A stretch of DNA of 64,000 nt. Origin: an uncultured Bacteroides sp. (GTDB lineage Bacteria > Bacteroidota > Bacteroidia > Bacteroidales > Bacteroidaceae). The notes beneath the pieces were generated by a model. It was given only the letters and a program-made list of their open reading frames with translations. It ran no database searches and had not been told where the DNA came from. The stretch is taken from assembly GCA_900551445.1 (NCBI GenBank), contig URWA01000003.1, positions 62,001 to 126,000 on the forward strand, in the 5' to 3' direction. Numbering within the stretch: the stretch's first letter is position 1; each line of letters begins with the position of its first letter. The position numbers were made by a program, and so were the translations under genes. This document shows positions 18,102 through 28,900 of this stretch, piece by piece.

Positions 18102-20018
18102 TTATAAATTAGCACCTAATCCTTCGTATTCCGCTTTTACCTCGAAGGTACCGGTAGAAGTATCAGCCGACTTGAAGAAACTGTCGGCAGCTTTCATGAT
18201 GCCCTCCGTTCCCTCTATCGGATTTGTTCCTCCGTATTGCACTTGCCATATTCGGGTGGCACTATTTATATATCCATAATTGTCGCTGATTGTACCCGTC
18301 AAAGCCTCGGTCTGATCTTGATAAAGATCTGCTGCATTGGCTACGCGCCGCAACAAGACGAGATTGGCTGAAGGCTCATAACTGTTCTCAAACAAATTGG
18401 ATGTCAGTACTAAATTCTCAATGTAACCGTTAATCATTCCCGTTGTCGAAGAATGGACATTGTAGAAAGTATTATTCTGCAACACCAGCTTCTTGGCTCC
18501 CCCTGTCATATTCGAGTTCGTCACCGTCAAGATTTTAAACGCGCTGATGTTTGCTGTTGAAGAATAGAACAGGCTGTTCTTCAAGGTCAGATTATATCTT
18601 GACGTATTCGCTCCAAGTCCCAACAGCGTATAGTTCACATCCATGTGAAAGACACAACGGTCAAAAACGAGGTCCTCAACCGTCCTTTCAGGACTGGTGA
18701 TATAAACGAACTGAGGCTGTTTGGTAGCTTTTACATTAAACTTACAGTTCTCAAAGACAATCTTCTTCTGAGGATTATTCACCGTAAGGATTCGGGTTGT
18801 ACTTTCCGCGTCGTTCAACGTAAATTCGATGTTCTTACAGAACAATGAAGACTGTGCCGCACCCAATGTAAGGCTGTTACTTAAAGTCAACGCTGTTCTT
18901 GTTCCCGGAGTGTTACCGACAAGTATTTTGGTACTTCCTCCCGACACATTATAGATAACTCCTTCCACATCCGAATCAATAAAATAAAGTCCGTCAGCCG
19001 AAATGACCTTGCTGTCTGAGGAAGAAGAAATATGCGTCACAGCCAACTCATAAGCCTCTCCATTTATGATACACTGTTCTCCGTCTTTTCTTAAAGTATA
19101 ATCACCGATTTGCAGCTCAACACCTGACGCAAAATCAGCATAATAACTTGTGGTTGCCGTCTGAGCCGTCAGTTCATCCGTCACGGTGTTCACCCCACGA
19201 ATCACCTCCATTGTCACCACACACTTACTTGTGGTAGCAGGCGGAGTGACCTTCACCTTTAACGTCTGCTCACCAGACAAGGTGGAATAATTTTCCGTAA
19301 CAATCTCAGCCTTCCAGTCGGCCGGAACCACCGGTCGAATGATATCGCCAGAAGCCATGTTAACTTTGACTTCAAATTCAGCGCCTTCAGGGCCGACAGA
19401 CCAAACATCCCCCTTTGCAAGTACCGGGTTCGTAATTTCACAAACCAAGCCCTGTACTACCGGAATACTGTAGGTGCCTCCCCCTGTCAAGGTGATTTCC
19501 ATCCAGCCCGGATTCGACACATTCACCTTCTCAATCGGAGAAGTGGCTCCCGACACCGTAGCCGTAGCCTTTACTCCAAGATCCTCCCATGTACTACCGT
19601 CGTAACTTACCCACCAGGTTTCATTCTCTACCTTAAACTGTGGAGATGCAGCATCTTCCCCGTCTTTTGCCACCGCATTGACGCCGGAATCTTCGCCGGC
19701 AATCACCCAGTTTCCGTTTTCTCCAATCGTGATAGAAGGATAATTCGCTCCTACCACTCCTTGTGTCAACGTCAGTTTCTCACCGTTACTCAATGTAAGC
19801 GTATAATTGGAGCCATCGAATGAATAGTCGGTAATGGTTTTGTTGCCATCCAACAACACCCGGATGATGTTCATGTCATCATTCAACTTCTGCACCTGTG
19901 CCTCGTAATCTTCCACACGGTCTTTCAGGGAATTGATATCTCTTTCCAAATCGGTTGTGTCACATGCCGCAAATCCGCACACCAACAAACCGAACAATAA
20001 TGATTTATACAGTTTCAT
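18102..20018 (-). CDS. Surface lipoprotein: DUF4988 coiled-coil module plus beta-helix (DUF4957/DUF5123-like)
   Basis: A 638-residue lipoprotein (MKLYKSLLFGLLVCGFAAC, Cys19). A short coiled coil (DLERDINSLKDRVEDYEAQVQKLNDDM) is followed by SFDGSNYTLTLSNGEKLTL and ENGNWVIAGEDSGV, the same module as its neighbours. Residues about 330-620 look like a right-handed beta-helix: LFCKNIEFTLND, IVFENCKFNV, VEDLVFDRCVFHM, LVLQNNTFYNVHS and NLVLTSNLFENS. It is related to the gene at 20911-22860. No lyase residues can be identified, so it is more likely a surface glycan-binding protein or a divergent lyase. Confidence 0.65.
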   Translation of the reverse strand: MKLYKSLLFGLLVCGFAACDTTDLERDINSLKDRVEDYEAQVQKLNDDMNIIRVLLDGNKTITDYSFDGSNYTLTLSNGEKLTLTQGVVGANYPSITIGENGNWVIAGEDSGVNAVAKDGEDAASPQFKVENETWWVSYDGSTWEDLGVKATATVSGATSPIEKVNVSNPGWMEITLTGGGTYSIPVVQGLVCEITNPVLAKGDVWSVGPEGAEFEVKVNMASGDIIRPVVPADWKAEIVTENYSTLSGEQTLKVKVTPPATTSKCVVTMEVIRGVNTVTDELTAQTATTSYYADFASGVELQIGDYTLRKDGEQCIINGEAYELAVTHISSSSDSKVISADGLYFIDSDVEGVIYNVSGGSTKILVGNTPGTRTALTLSNSLTLGAAQSSLFCKNIEFTLNDAESTTRILTVNNPQKKIVFENCKFNVKATKQPQFVYITSPERTVEDLVFDRCVFHMDVNYTLLGLGANTSRYNLTLKNSLFYSSTANISAFKILTVTNSNMTGGAKKLVLQNNTFYNVHSSTTGMINGYIENLVLTSNLFENSYEPSANLVLLRRVANAADLYQDQTEALTGTISDNYGYINSATRIWQVQYGGTNPIEGTEGIMKAADSFFKSADTSTGTFEVKAEYEGLGANL

Positions 20019-20034
20019 AAGCTTACAGTTTTAA

Positions 20035-20898
20035 TTATTCTGTCACGGTGACCGTCAAAGACTTTACCAAGCGATAGCCGGCTTTGTCATAAATCTCAAA
20101 ATAGAGGGTATAATCTCCTGCTGCCACTCCAGAAGGAAGCTGAATAGTCAGTGTGTGATCCTCTGCCAGTTGGACATTCAACGGAGTAGGACTTATCACC
20201 ACGGTTTCCACATTCGTCAAAGTAGCCGTAAGCGTCAAAAGCGGTGCAGCACTGCTCAGCGTATAAGGGCCTTCCGGGAAGGTCATATCCAATCCTCCCA
20301 ACCATGCGACTTCTATATATTCATCTGAACCGTAAGGTTTGAACTGCAAAACATTGCTATTGTCTTCTTTTACTTTTACCTCTTCAAAGATGCTCGGATT
20401 TATAGTCCCGATTTCCGCCACATTATAATTTCCAGGCACTCTCTGTACCTCACCATCTCCAATCTGGTAACACCAGTAGCCTTCTTCATCAATCGACATT
20501 TTAGGGGTTGAACCCAGCTGTCCGTCTACAGGCAGCGCACTTCCCAGTTCGGTATCCTCACCTTTATAACTGAAAATCCACTTTCCTTCCTCGTTGATGG
20601 TTACCACCGGAAGGTCTTCTTCAGGCATTCCACTGTACACCGTCCAGGAAGTACCGTCACTAAGCTGCAAGGTATAGTTTCCCTTTTCATCCTGCGTATA
20701 GCTGGTAAAGAGAATCTTGCCGGCAGTCAGGTTATAAAACGTACTGATGTGGCTATTCAGTTTGTCAAATTCCACCTGCAACGCATCCAGCCGCGCAGAC
20801 AAGGCATTGATATCCTCACGAATCTCGTCCCGGTCGTCACACGCCGTGAATGTCGCCAAGGAGAATATGCTTACAAATAATAAGATATATCTTTTCAT
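20035..20898 (-). CDS. Short DUF4988 ('PL29 N-terminal') surface lipoprotein
   Basis: A 287-residue lipoprotein (LATFTAC, Cys20). Coiled coil DEIREDINALSARLDALQVEFDKLNSHI precedes YTLQLSDGTSWTVYSG, EEGKWIFSYKG and EEGYWCYQIGDG. After the module comes only a short domain ending in a beta-sandwich-like ADYTLYFEIYDKAGYRLVKSLTVTVTE-type tail. It lacks the beta-helix of its neighbours. It looks like the bare scaffold form of the module and is most likely a surface glycan-binding protein of the locus. It lies 17 bases from the next gene. Confidence 0.6.
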   Translation of the reverse strand: MKRYILLFVSIFSLATFTACDDRDEIREDINALSARLDALQVEFDKLNSHISTFYNLTAGKILFTSYTQDEKGNYTLQLSDGTSWTVYSGMPEEDLPVVTINEEGKWIFSYKGEDTELGSALPVDGQLGSTPKMSIDEEGYWCYQIGDGEVQRVPGNYNVAEIGTINPSIFEEVKVKEDNSNVLQFKPYGSDEYIEVAWLGGLDMTFPEGPYTLSSAAPLLTLTATLTNVETVVISPTPLNVQLAEDHTLTIQLPSGVAAGDYTLYFEIYDKAGYRLVKSLTVTVTE

Positions 20899-20910
20899 AA
20901 TCGTTCATTT

Positions 20911-22860
20911 TTATCGTTGAGCACCATAAGACTGATAAGAAGCTGCAGGAACAAACACTCCCGTAGCCGTATTAAACGAATTGGCATCATTCACGTCGAA
21001 GATATCACTTTTTTGGAAATCTGCCGCCCCATTCGGGATTCCAGAAGGACAAGTAATCCCTGCCCCTGAATCAGTGAAGCAAACCTTAAAGGTCTTTCCA
21101 CCTGTACCCGTATATCCAATATTATTTTCACCCTTTGCCTTCGACTCGTCCGGCATATTGATACGATATCTGATAAACATGGAATTCGCATCCATTTCCG
21201 TATTCCAGAATATATTGTTACGGATGTCTATTTCGTTTATTTGATTCGCATAAATCATGGCCGTCGTGGTCGACTCCAGTCCCACAATCGTATTATTATT
21301 GAATACCAATGAATTGAGGGTACGACTCTGGGCATTCAACAGTTTAAAGTTCAACGCCATTCCTTCCGTTTTGGGCACACTTCTGTAGACAATGTTATTT
21401 TCAAACTCAAAAGTGCCACAATCCATATTATTTACCAGATTCAGCGCCTGGCCGTTGGTATCACCAATATTAAAATCGCAAGACACCACGGAGAATCTTT
21501 CCAGGCTGCCATTATCCGCCGCATTCGGCATGGCAAATCCTGAGCCTGCTTTCAATCCTTCCACCTTACAGTTGTTCAAGATGACATTTGCTGGAGTTCC
21601 CGGCTGAATACGTAACGGATAAGAGGACGAAGCCGTATATTTCATATCCACGTTCTGGCAAATGAAGATTTTATTCAGGTAAATCTGATTCTTCACCGTC
21701 AATGTAGCGTGCTTGTCACCGCTATACGGCAGGATTACCAAATAATCCACCTTATTCTCTTTATTCAGACTATATGTGAACTCCACATTGTCCGCATTGA
21801 CAAAATACACTCCGCTTTCTGTAATATCCGTATTCTCGGTCACAATTTTTATGGCCTGTTCATCCGTAATGCCCAAAGACTCCTTGGAGAACGCATATCC
21901 ATTCACCTCCATCTCCGCTCCATCCATGAACTGTGCATAATTGCTGTCGTACACCTTAGGAAGCTGCACTTTTATCTTATCCACTGCCCAGAAGGCTCCC
22001 TTGTGGGCACGGATAGAAATTTCAGAAGTATTATCTGCAGTCACTCTTGATGAAGCAGCAGTCTGGGCAGGAGCATAAACCACCAGCTGGTAGTTATATC
22101 CATTTTCATCGGCGGCCCCCAGCTTTTCTAGTTCTGCTCTCCAGCCATACGGATAGACCGGAGCCAACGGTTCGCCCTCTCCCTCTATCTTTACCTTAAA
22201 AGTCTTGCTTTCTCCTGACTGAAAATTAAAATAGCCATCTGCACCTTGCCCCGTTTTATCAATGACACACGTCAACTGGGCCACAATAGGCAACTCATAG
22301 GTTCCTCCCTCGTTTGCCAGCACCACTACGAATTTATCTCCTGTCACAGTGGCCGACTCAAAAATCTGGTCTCCCATGCTTCCTTCACCCAGATTACCTC
22401 CTTCAACCGGAGTCCAAGCACCGTCCGAGCCAAAGCGTACCTGCCAGACTCCATTTTCCAGTCTGAATTCAGGAATACCATCTCCATTGGCCCCGTCTTC
22501 TCCCTTGGCCTTTACGCCAGTAGAAATGCCGTTGACTACCCAATACCCATTTTCATCAACCGAGATAGAGGGCGTTTGCACAGTACCCGGAGCTCCCGCA
22601 GTCAATGTCAAGACGGTTCCATCACTCAACGTAATCACATATTGCCCCTCATTTTCTGTCACACTACTAATGGTCTTCTGCTGAGGGTCGAGCACATAGG
22701 CCATCACCTCCACATTGTCATTCAGGATTTTCACCTGCTCTTCCATCAGGGTCACACGATCTTTCAAGTCGTTCACATCATCTTTCAGGTCGTCTACCTT
22801 ACACCCTGTAACCGAAAACGTCATCAGAGCAAGCAGAATATATGACTTTATGTATTTCAT
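20911..22860 (-). CDS. Surface lipoprotein: DUF4988 coiled-coil module plus beta-helix
   Basis: A 649-residue lipoprotein (TFSVTGC, Cys20). Coiled coil VDDLKDDVNDLKDRVTLMEEQVKIL is followed by YVITLSDGTVLTLTAG, DENGYWVVNGISTG and GIPEFRLENGVWQVRFG. Residues about 330-640 read as a beta-helix (DNVEFTYSLNKENKV, IFICQNVDMKYTAS, VILNNCKVEGLK, SLVFNNNTIVGLES, EIDIRNNIFWNTEM). It is closely related in plan to the 18102-20018 protein. It follows the DUF5017 gene by 18 bases. The function is probably glycan binding at the cell surface; lyase activity is not excluded. Confidence 0.65.
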   Translation of the reverse strand: MKYIKSYILLALMTFSVTGCKVDDLKDDVNDLKDRVTLMEEQVKILNDNVEVMAYVLDPQQKTISSVTENEGQYVITLSDGTVLTLTAGAPGTVQTPSISVDENGYWVVNGISTGVKAKGEDGANGDGIPEFRLENGVWQVRFGSDGAWTPVEGGNLGEGSMGDQIFESATVTGDKFVVVLANEGGTYELPIVAQLTCVIDKTGQGADGYFNFQSGESKTFKVKIEGEGEPLAPVYPYGWRAELEKLGAADENGYNYQLVVYAPAQTAASSRVTADNTSEISIRAHKGAFWAVDKIKVQLPKVYDSNYAQFMDGAEMEVNGYAFSKESLGITDEQAIKIVTENTDITESGVYFVNADNVEFTYSLNKENKVDYLVILPYSGDKHATLTVKNQIYLNKIFICQNVDMKYTASSSYPLRIQPGTPANVILNNCKVEGLKAGSGFAMPNAADNGSLERFSVVSCDFNIGDTNGQALNLVNNMDCGTFEFENNIVYRSVPKTEGMALNFKLLNAQSRTLNSLVFNNNTIVGLESTTTAMIYANQINEIDIRNNIFWNTEMDANSMFIRYRINMPDESKAKGENNIGYTGTGGKTFKVCFTDSGAGITCPSGIPNGAADFQKSDIFDVNDANSFNTATGVFVPAASYQSYGAQR

Positions 22861-22878
22861 AAGCTTAAAATTTAGAAG

Positions 22879-24030
22879 TTACTCAATTACATTTACAACG
22901 ACCTCATACAAACTCGACTTTTCGTGCTTATAGTTGGTGTTGGTTATCAGGAAGGTAGCCTTATAAGTCCCTACCTTATTATACGTATAGGTATAAGTAG
23001 GCACATCCTGTGAAAGATTCTTGATGCTTTCCCCCTGGTCCGGTTCGCAAGCCAGGATATCAATCGGATCGGATACCAGCCAAGCCGTTTTCCAAGACTT
23101 GTCGCTGGCCGTACTGTGAATAAAGAAACTTCCATTGGCTACACTCGACATATTCCACAGTCCCGGCACGTTCGCCGTAACCGTACCATACGCCAAATCA
23201 TCAGGCAGATAAGTGGACACATTGGTCCAATCGTTTCCGTTAGGATTTGTGTCAGTCTTGATGGATTGCGCATAAAGATTATTGTGATTGAAATTCAATG
23301 CGGTAAACATGAAATTGCCTGCATATTGCACAGTCGCCGTATCGTTCCGCAACAAATTCTCGATGCACATGGAATCAAAATAATACTTTGGCTGATTGGT
23401 AGCTATTCCCCCGTTTTCCGACGGATTCTTCTTTTTATCAGCATTATAAGCCACTGCCAGCACCAGGTTCTTCCCGATAAAGCTGGTCACATCCAATTCC
23501 ACACTCTTCGCATCCACCACGTTCAAAGGAAGACTCTTATAAAACGTATGATCCTTGACTGGCACCCATTTGCCCCCGTAATAAAAGTCGTCCACCAACG
23601 CCGAATCGGCCTCAAAATCGGTTTTCGACAACCCTGGAAATCCCTCCAGACCGGCCGCCTCATCGGCTACGGCATAAAAGACATCAATTGTGTTATTGTC
23701 GCGGTCTCCGTCGTAAGATGTACCTTCCTGATAGATATTAAATTTCAGTTTGGACGAAACGACGTCGGAAGCCACCGACTCATAACGGTCACGATAAGCA
23801 TACTGGTGTCCCAGTTCTCCACTGTAGAAGGTCACAAAATCCGGATTTCCAGCTATATTAAACTCCACCGGGTTTCCTTTCCGGACAGTCACCACTTGTC
23901 CTTGAATCGTCACATTCTCATCCGGCGTCACGCTGACACTTACATCCTCCAGCCCCTTGGTCATATCTTCATTACAAGAAGCCAAGGCCAGTGCCGAAAG
24001 CAATAGGGTATATAATTTATATGTTTTCAT
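22879..24030 (-). CDS. DUF5017-like surface glycan-binding lipoprotein (SusE/F position)
   Basis: A 383-residue lipoprotein (MKTYKLYTLLLSALALASC, Cys19). The PKD-like N-terminal stretch FNIAGNPDFVTFYSGELGHQYAYRDR is the signature of DUF5017 proteins found right after susD. The C-terminal part has a second PKD-like end (TYTYNKVGTYKATFLITNTNYKHE). It occupies the place where surface glycan-binding proteins usually lie in polysaccharide loci and should sit on the cell surface, handing glycan to SusCD. It follows susD by 31 bases. Confidence 0.75.
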   Translation of the reverse strand: MKTYKLYTLLLSALALASCNEDMTKGLEDVSVSVTPDENVTIQGQVVTVRKGNPVEFNIAGNPDFVTFYSGELGHQYAYRDRYESVASDVVSSKLKFNIYQEGTSYDGDRDNNTIDVFYAVADEAAGLEGFPGLSKTDFEADSALVDDFYYGGKWVPVKDHTFYKSLPLNVVDAKSVELDVTSFIGKNLVLAVAYNADKKKNPSENGGIATNQPKYYFDSMCIENLLRNDTATVQYAGNFMFTALNFNHNNLYAQSIKTDTNPNGNDWTNVSTYLPDDLAYGTVTANVPGLWNMSSVANGSFFIHSTASDKSWKTAWLVSDPIDILACEPDQGESIKNLSQDVPTYTYTYNKVGTYKATFLITNTNYKHEKSSLYEVVVNVIE

Positions 24031-24061
24031 TAATCTGTATTTTAGCGTTAGTCAACAACCC

Positions 24062-25918
24062 TTACCATCCCGGATTATTTTTGGTAATCGCCTTGTTTAC
24101 GGCCAATTCCGCATCAGGTATCGGGAAATAGTTATAAGTACTGGAAATATTGAAATAAGTGTACACATTGGTCGGTCCCATGTTCCATTCACCTCCCGCA
24201 CGAGCCGCATTGTACAAGGCATTCATATTCCCCACGTAATCTCCCCAACGAATCAAATCGAAGCGACGGGTATATTCAAAGCAAAGTTCACGTGCTCTTT
24301 CATCCTTTATCATCTGACGGAATGTTTCCTGGTTCAACGAACCTTCCGCCACTTCCTTAGCTCCAGCACGTTTTCTCACCTGATTCAAATAAGAATAAGC
24401 ATTGGCAGGTCCGTGCAATTCATTCTCCGCTTCGGCAATCATCAACAAGACATCCGAATAACGAAGAATCGGGAAATTGATGGCCGTACTGTTCTTGTCT
24501 TTCTTGTCGGCTTCATACTCCCGGCGATATTTGGCACATGCACGTGCGATATTGGTAGTAAACACTCCATTGTAATCGTAGTCTCCTTTCTTGGGCTCGT
24601 CCGTATTCTTCTCCCATGTAGTATTTCCATAAGAATATGAGCGGTTATTGTCATGTACCAGGAAGGCATCTCTCATTCCTTGCTCATAAAACTTACGACC
24701 GGTAACTCCTGTATTCTTACCACCTTTCTCCACATAGGCAAACGGGGCAATATTCCACAAGAAACGCTCATCTTTCAATTTCACCTCATTCACCGCCTTG
24801 GCTGCCTCCTTGTCGGTGGCATTGTTGAAGTTCACTTCCAAAGACATCAAGTTCGCGTCGCTCGGCTGTTCGATGCAGTAAAGCCGGTACAGCTTCGGAG
24901 TGGCAAACATAAACTCGTAGGCATAACCCGGGTCGGAAGCACCTACTATGTTAGAGTAAGAAGACAGGTCCGGTCCAGCCAGACCGATGATATTTCCAAT
25001 ACGTCCTTCCGCCTTGACATCGGTTGTATTGTTTCCGGAGAATTCAACCTCCCAGATACTTTCGTTGGCCGTAGAGTTATAACGGTCGGCACACAAGTCG
25101 ATGAAGAAATCCCAATAATCATCGGCCAGACTATGTCCTTCTCCCTCTACCAGCTTGGCATATTTCAATGCCTCTTCATAATAAGTGGTCTTTTCGGCCT
25201 CCGTTGCCGCACGGTTGTCTCTATGATACTCTCCTGCACGGAACAGATACACACGTGCCAGGATACCCCACGCAGCCGATTTGGACACACGGCCCGGCTG
25301 GTAGTTCAATTCGCTGGCAGTCAGCAGTCCACCTGTTTCCTTATCGGAAACCTCGGCCATTTCCTTTACGATAAAATCATAAATGGTCTGTTTGTCCGTA
25401 CGAGGAATGTCCAGTCCTACCACATCCTTGGTCGATTCGGTCTTGAAAGGCACATCCCCCCAACATTCCACCAGATTGAAATAATAGAAGGCACGCAGGA
25501 ATCTTACTTCCGCAATATATTGTGACTTCAATTTCTCATCCATGTCGGCCACACGGTCAATGTTTTCTAGAAAGATATTGGCACGGTTGATACCTGAATA
25601 CAAGGTGTACCAGAATCCGGTTACCGCCGCATCACTGACTGTGGCATTGTTGCAGATAAGTCCTCGTGTGGCTGGAGCACGTCCGGAACCTCCGTAATGC
25701 GACAGGTCGTCTCCCGCATTCAGATACATATAATCAGCCCCATAAAACGAGGATTGTCCCAGAATGGCATAGACCCCCGTCACATAGGAAGTGGCTTCAT
25801 CCGAGGTATTGAAATAAGTGTCGATGGTCACCATGTAAGGCTCCTTGTCCAGAAAATTGCAGGATGCCGTCAGTCCTCCCATCATCATTGATATCAATGC
25901 ATATTTTATAGCTTTCAT
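24062..25918 (-). CDS. SusD/RagB family nutrient-uptake lipoprotein
   Basis: A 618-residue SusD homologue with lipobox LTAS-Cys20. It has the all-helical TPR-like fold, with typical stretches RADFRYTSEATSYVTGVYAI-like opening (TYFNTSDEATSYVTGVYAIL), EVRFLRAFYYFNLVECWGDVPF, AAWGILARVYLFRAGEY, PILRYSDVLLMIAEAENEL and DERARELCFEYTRRFDLIRWG. It caps the paired SusC barrel and binds the oligosaccharide. It starts 36 bases after susC. Its specificity is inferred from the lyases downstream: uronic-acid glycosaminoglycans. Confidence 0.9.
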   Translation of the reverse strand: MKAIKYALISMMMGGLTASCNFLDKEPYMVTIDTYFNTSDEATSYVTGVYAILGQSSFYGADYMYLNAGDDLSHYGGSGRAPATRGLICNNATVSDAAVTGFWYTLYSGINRANIFLENIDRVADMDEKLKSQYIAEVRFLRAFYYFNLVECWGDVPFKTESTKDVVGLDIPRTDKQTIYDFIVKEMAEVSDKETGGLLTASELNYQPGRVSKSAAWGILARVYLFRAGEYHRDNRAATEAEKTTYYEEALKYAKLVEGEGHSLADDYWDFFIDLCADRYNSTANESIWEVEFSGNNTTDVKAEGRIGNIIGLAGPDLSSYSNIVGASDPGYAYEFMFATPKLYRLYCIEQPSDANLMSLEVNFNNATDKEAAKAVNEVKLKDERFLWNIAPFAYVEKGGKNTGVTGRKFYEQGMRDAFLVHDNNRSYSYGNTTWEKNTDEPKKGDYDYNGVFTTNIARACAKYRREYEADKKDKNSTAINFPILRYSDVLLMIAEAENELHGPANAYSYLNQVRKRAGAKEVAEGSLNQETFRQMIKDERARELCFEYTRRFDLIRWGDYVGNMNALYNAARAGGEWNMGPTNVYTYFNISSTYNYFPIPDAELAVNKAITKNNPGW

Positions 25919-25953
25919 AATTGCTTCTCTAAATTAATCCATTAAATGCGTTA

Positions 25954-28900
25954 TCAGAATCCCAGGTTTACACCAAAGCTAAGAGAATAAGATCTCGGGT
26001 AGGAAGAAAAGTCCAACCCCGGAGTCAGAGCACTGTTGCGGACGGATACTTCCGGATCATAGCCGGAATAGCTGGTCCATGTCCACAAGTTCTGTGCGGC
26101 CACATACAGACGCACATTGCTCAACCCCCACTTGGCCACTTTTGCTTTCGGGAAGGTATAGCCCAAAGTCAATGTTTTCAAACGGAGGAACGAACCGTCT
26201 TCCACGATTCGGGATGAAATCACCCTGTTGGAACTTGAAGTGGTTGCTGCCGGAATATCACTGTCCGGGTTTTCCGGTGTCCAGCGGTCTGCATAACTTG
26301 CATACTGGTTCAATTCCCGGGCCTTATTATTGGAACTTTCAAAGAACAAACGGTTCGCATTCAAGATGTCGTTGCCATACGACCATTGGAAAAAGATGCT
26401 CAAATCGAATCCCTTATACGTAAAGTTATTGGTGAAACCACCTGTATGAATAGGCAATCCGCGACCAATGATGGTACGGTCATTCGAATCAATAATACCG
26501 TCGCCGTTCAGGTCCTTATACTTAGGCATACCCGGCTGCGTATTATTTTCCGTAGAGAAATGAGGTACCCCGTTCTTCAACGTGTAAGTCTCACCCGATT
26601 TGTTGAAGTCATCGTATTTATAAGTTCCTTCATAGACATATCCGTACATCATACCCATCGGCAAACCGACTTTCGCAATGTAACTGGTCTGCGAGTTGTA
26701 ATCCTGGTCGAAGGTAGCCGCTGTCAAAAGGCTGTTCTGTCCTTCCGACAAAGCCAAGACTTCGTTCTTATTGAAAGCGATGTTGAAATCCGTCGTCCAG
26801 GTAAAGTTCTTGGTCTGGATATTTTTGGTACTTAAGCTCAATTCCAATCCGTCATTTCTCACCTTACCGATGTTCTTCGTCGCACTGTAGAAGCCCGAAG
26901 ACAAAGGAACCGACGCATCCAGCAGCAAGTCACGGGTCGTCTTCCGGTAAATATCGGCCGTGAAACTAATCCGTTCTCTGAAGAGACTCAAATCCAATCC
27001 CACGTTCCACTGTTCGGTAGTTTCCCATTTCAGGTTGTTGTTTCCGATAGACGTAGGAACCGTACCCACCGTCGTATTGTCGCCATTTATCGGATAGACT
27101 CCACTCGGAATACTACCATTGGAAATATAGTCACCCACCTTCGACTTCAAAGCCTGCATCAAGGCATAATATTCATACTCATCAATACGGTTATTACCCG
27201 TCAATCCCCAGCTGGCACGCAGCTTACCGGAATCCAACACCCTTGACAAGGGTTTCATAAACTCTTCCTCCATAAAGTTCCAGGCCAAAGAACCGGAAGG
27301 GAAATACCCGTAGCGGTTTTTCTTGCTGAACTTCGACGAACCATCGGCACGGAAAGAAACAGTGGCATAATATTTTGACTTGTAATTATAATTCAGACGA
27401 GCCAGATAAGACATCATAGACCATGAGCTCTTCAGCGAATTGGTCGTGTTGGCCTGTCCTTCATACATACCGGCCATACCCAAAGATTCATTCGGGATAT
27501 GAGTGGTACGGAAAGAATAATATTCATAATCCGAATTCTGGAACGTGATACCTACCAAGGCATTGAAGAAATGTTTTTTCTTAATGTTAGTCTGGTAAGT
27601 CAATGTATTTTCATTCAGCCAGGTGAGACGTTCATTCCGGACTACCTGCGCATTCACCTTATCGGTAGAAGTAGGACCTCCGTAACGGGTCTTCGAGTTG
27701 TTGAACTGGTCGTTCTTACGCGCATCGTAGGTATAACCGCCCGAAATTTTCAGCTTCAATCCTTTTATAATGTCGTATGCCACATAACCGTTAATCTGCA
27801 GATTGTTGATATAGTTCTTTCGGTATTCGTTTTTCAAGGAAAGAATCGGATTGAAACGATAGTCGTTACTGTTGTCCACCGCATCATCCATCACATTGTC
27901 CATCAAGGAACTGAGCGGTTTGTTCGGATAAGTCACCGGACGATATCCCCATACACTATAAAAAAGGTTGTTCATACCGCTGTAAGAGTTCTCAGAAGGA
28001 GTGGAACCCGTCTGAATGCTCCGGGAATAGTTTGTGGTCAAACTGATGTCCAGCTTATCCCGCTTGATTACCGTATTGGCACGCATCTGGAAACGTTCGT
28101 ACCCAGTATTCAACAATACACCCTGCTGATTGTAATAAGAAGTAGAGGCATTGTAGCGCACACCTTCCGTACCTCCCGTCAGACGAAGGCTATGATTGTG
28201 TTGGAAAGCCGTACGGAATATCTCGTCCTGCCAGTCATACTGGTCGATATTGCGGTAATCGTCCAACGTCCATTGCTTGCCGTTGTATTCCATCAAATAA
28301 CCGCCCGTTGCAGAGCTGGCCTGCACGGGATACATCTCTGCCTGCAGTTTCACAAACTCATAGGCATCCATCATCGGAATCTTACGCGTCACATTATGCA
28401 TGGTCACACTGCCATCGTATGTAATCTGCGGTTTTCCAATCTTACCTTTCTTCGTGGTAATGATGACTACTCCGTTCGCACCACGGGCACCGTAAATAGC
28501 CGTAGCCGACGCATCTTTCAAAATATCCAACGATTCAATATCCGAAGGGTTGATGGTGTTCGCCATCGCCGCATCTTCTACCGGAAAACCATCGATGACG
28601 TACAACGGAGAGTTGTCCTGTGTCAAAGAGTTGTTACCACGAATCACAATGTTCATGGTTCCACCCGGAGTACCTTCACTGGACGATACGTTCACACCAG
28701 CCACTCGACCTCCCAACGTCTGGTCGAAGGAGCCTACCGGCGTATTCAACAGGTCATTCATATCCGCCTTGGCCACGGACCCGGTCAGGTCTTTTTTCTT
28801 CACTTCCTGATAACCTACCACTACCACTTCGTCAAGTACCTTGGTATCTTCCTCCAGTACAATGGACATCGGCTTAGAAACATCTACCGGAAGTTCTTTT

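Noticed and set aside
18102..20018. Assigning this beta-helix protein as a polysaccharide lyase
   Set aside because: The fold suggests PL6/PL29 relatives, but no catalytic residues can be recognised and a neighbour fits PL29 better; binding protein is the safer call.
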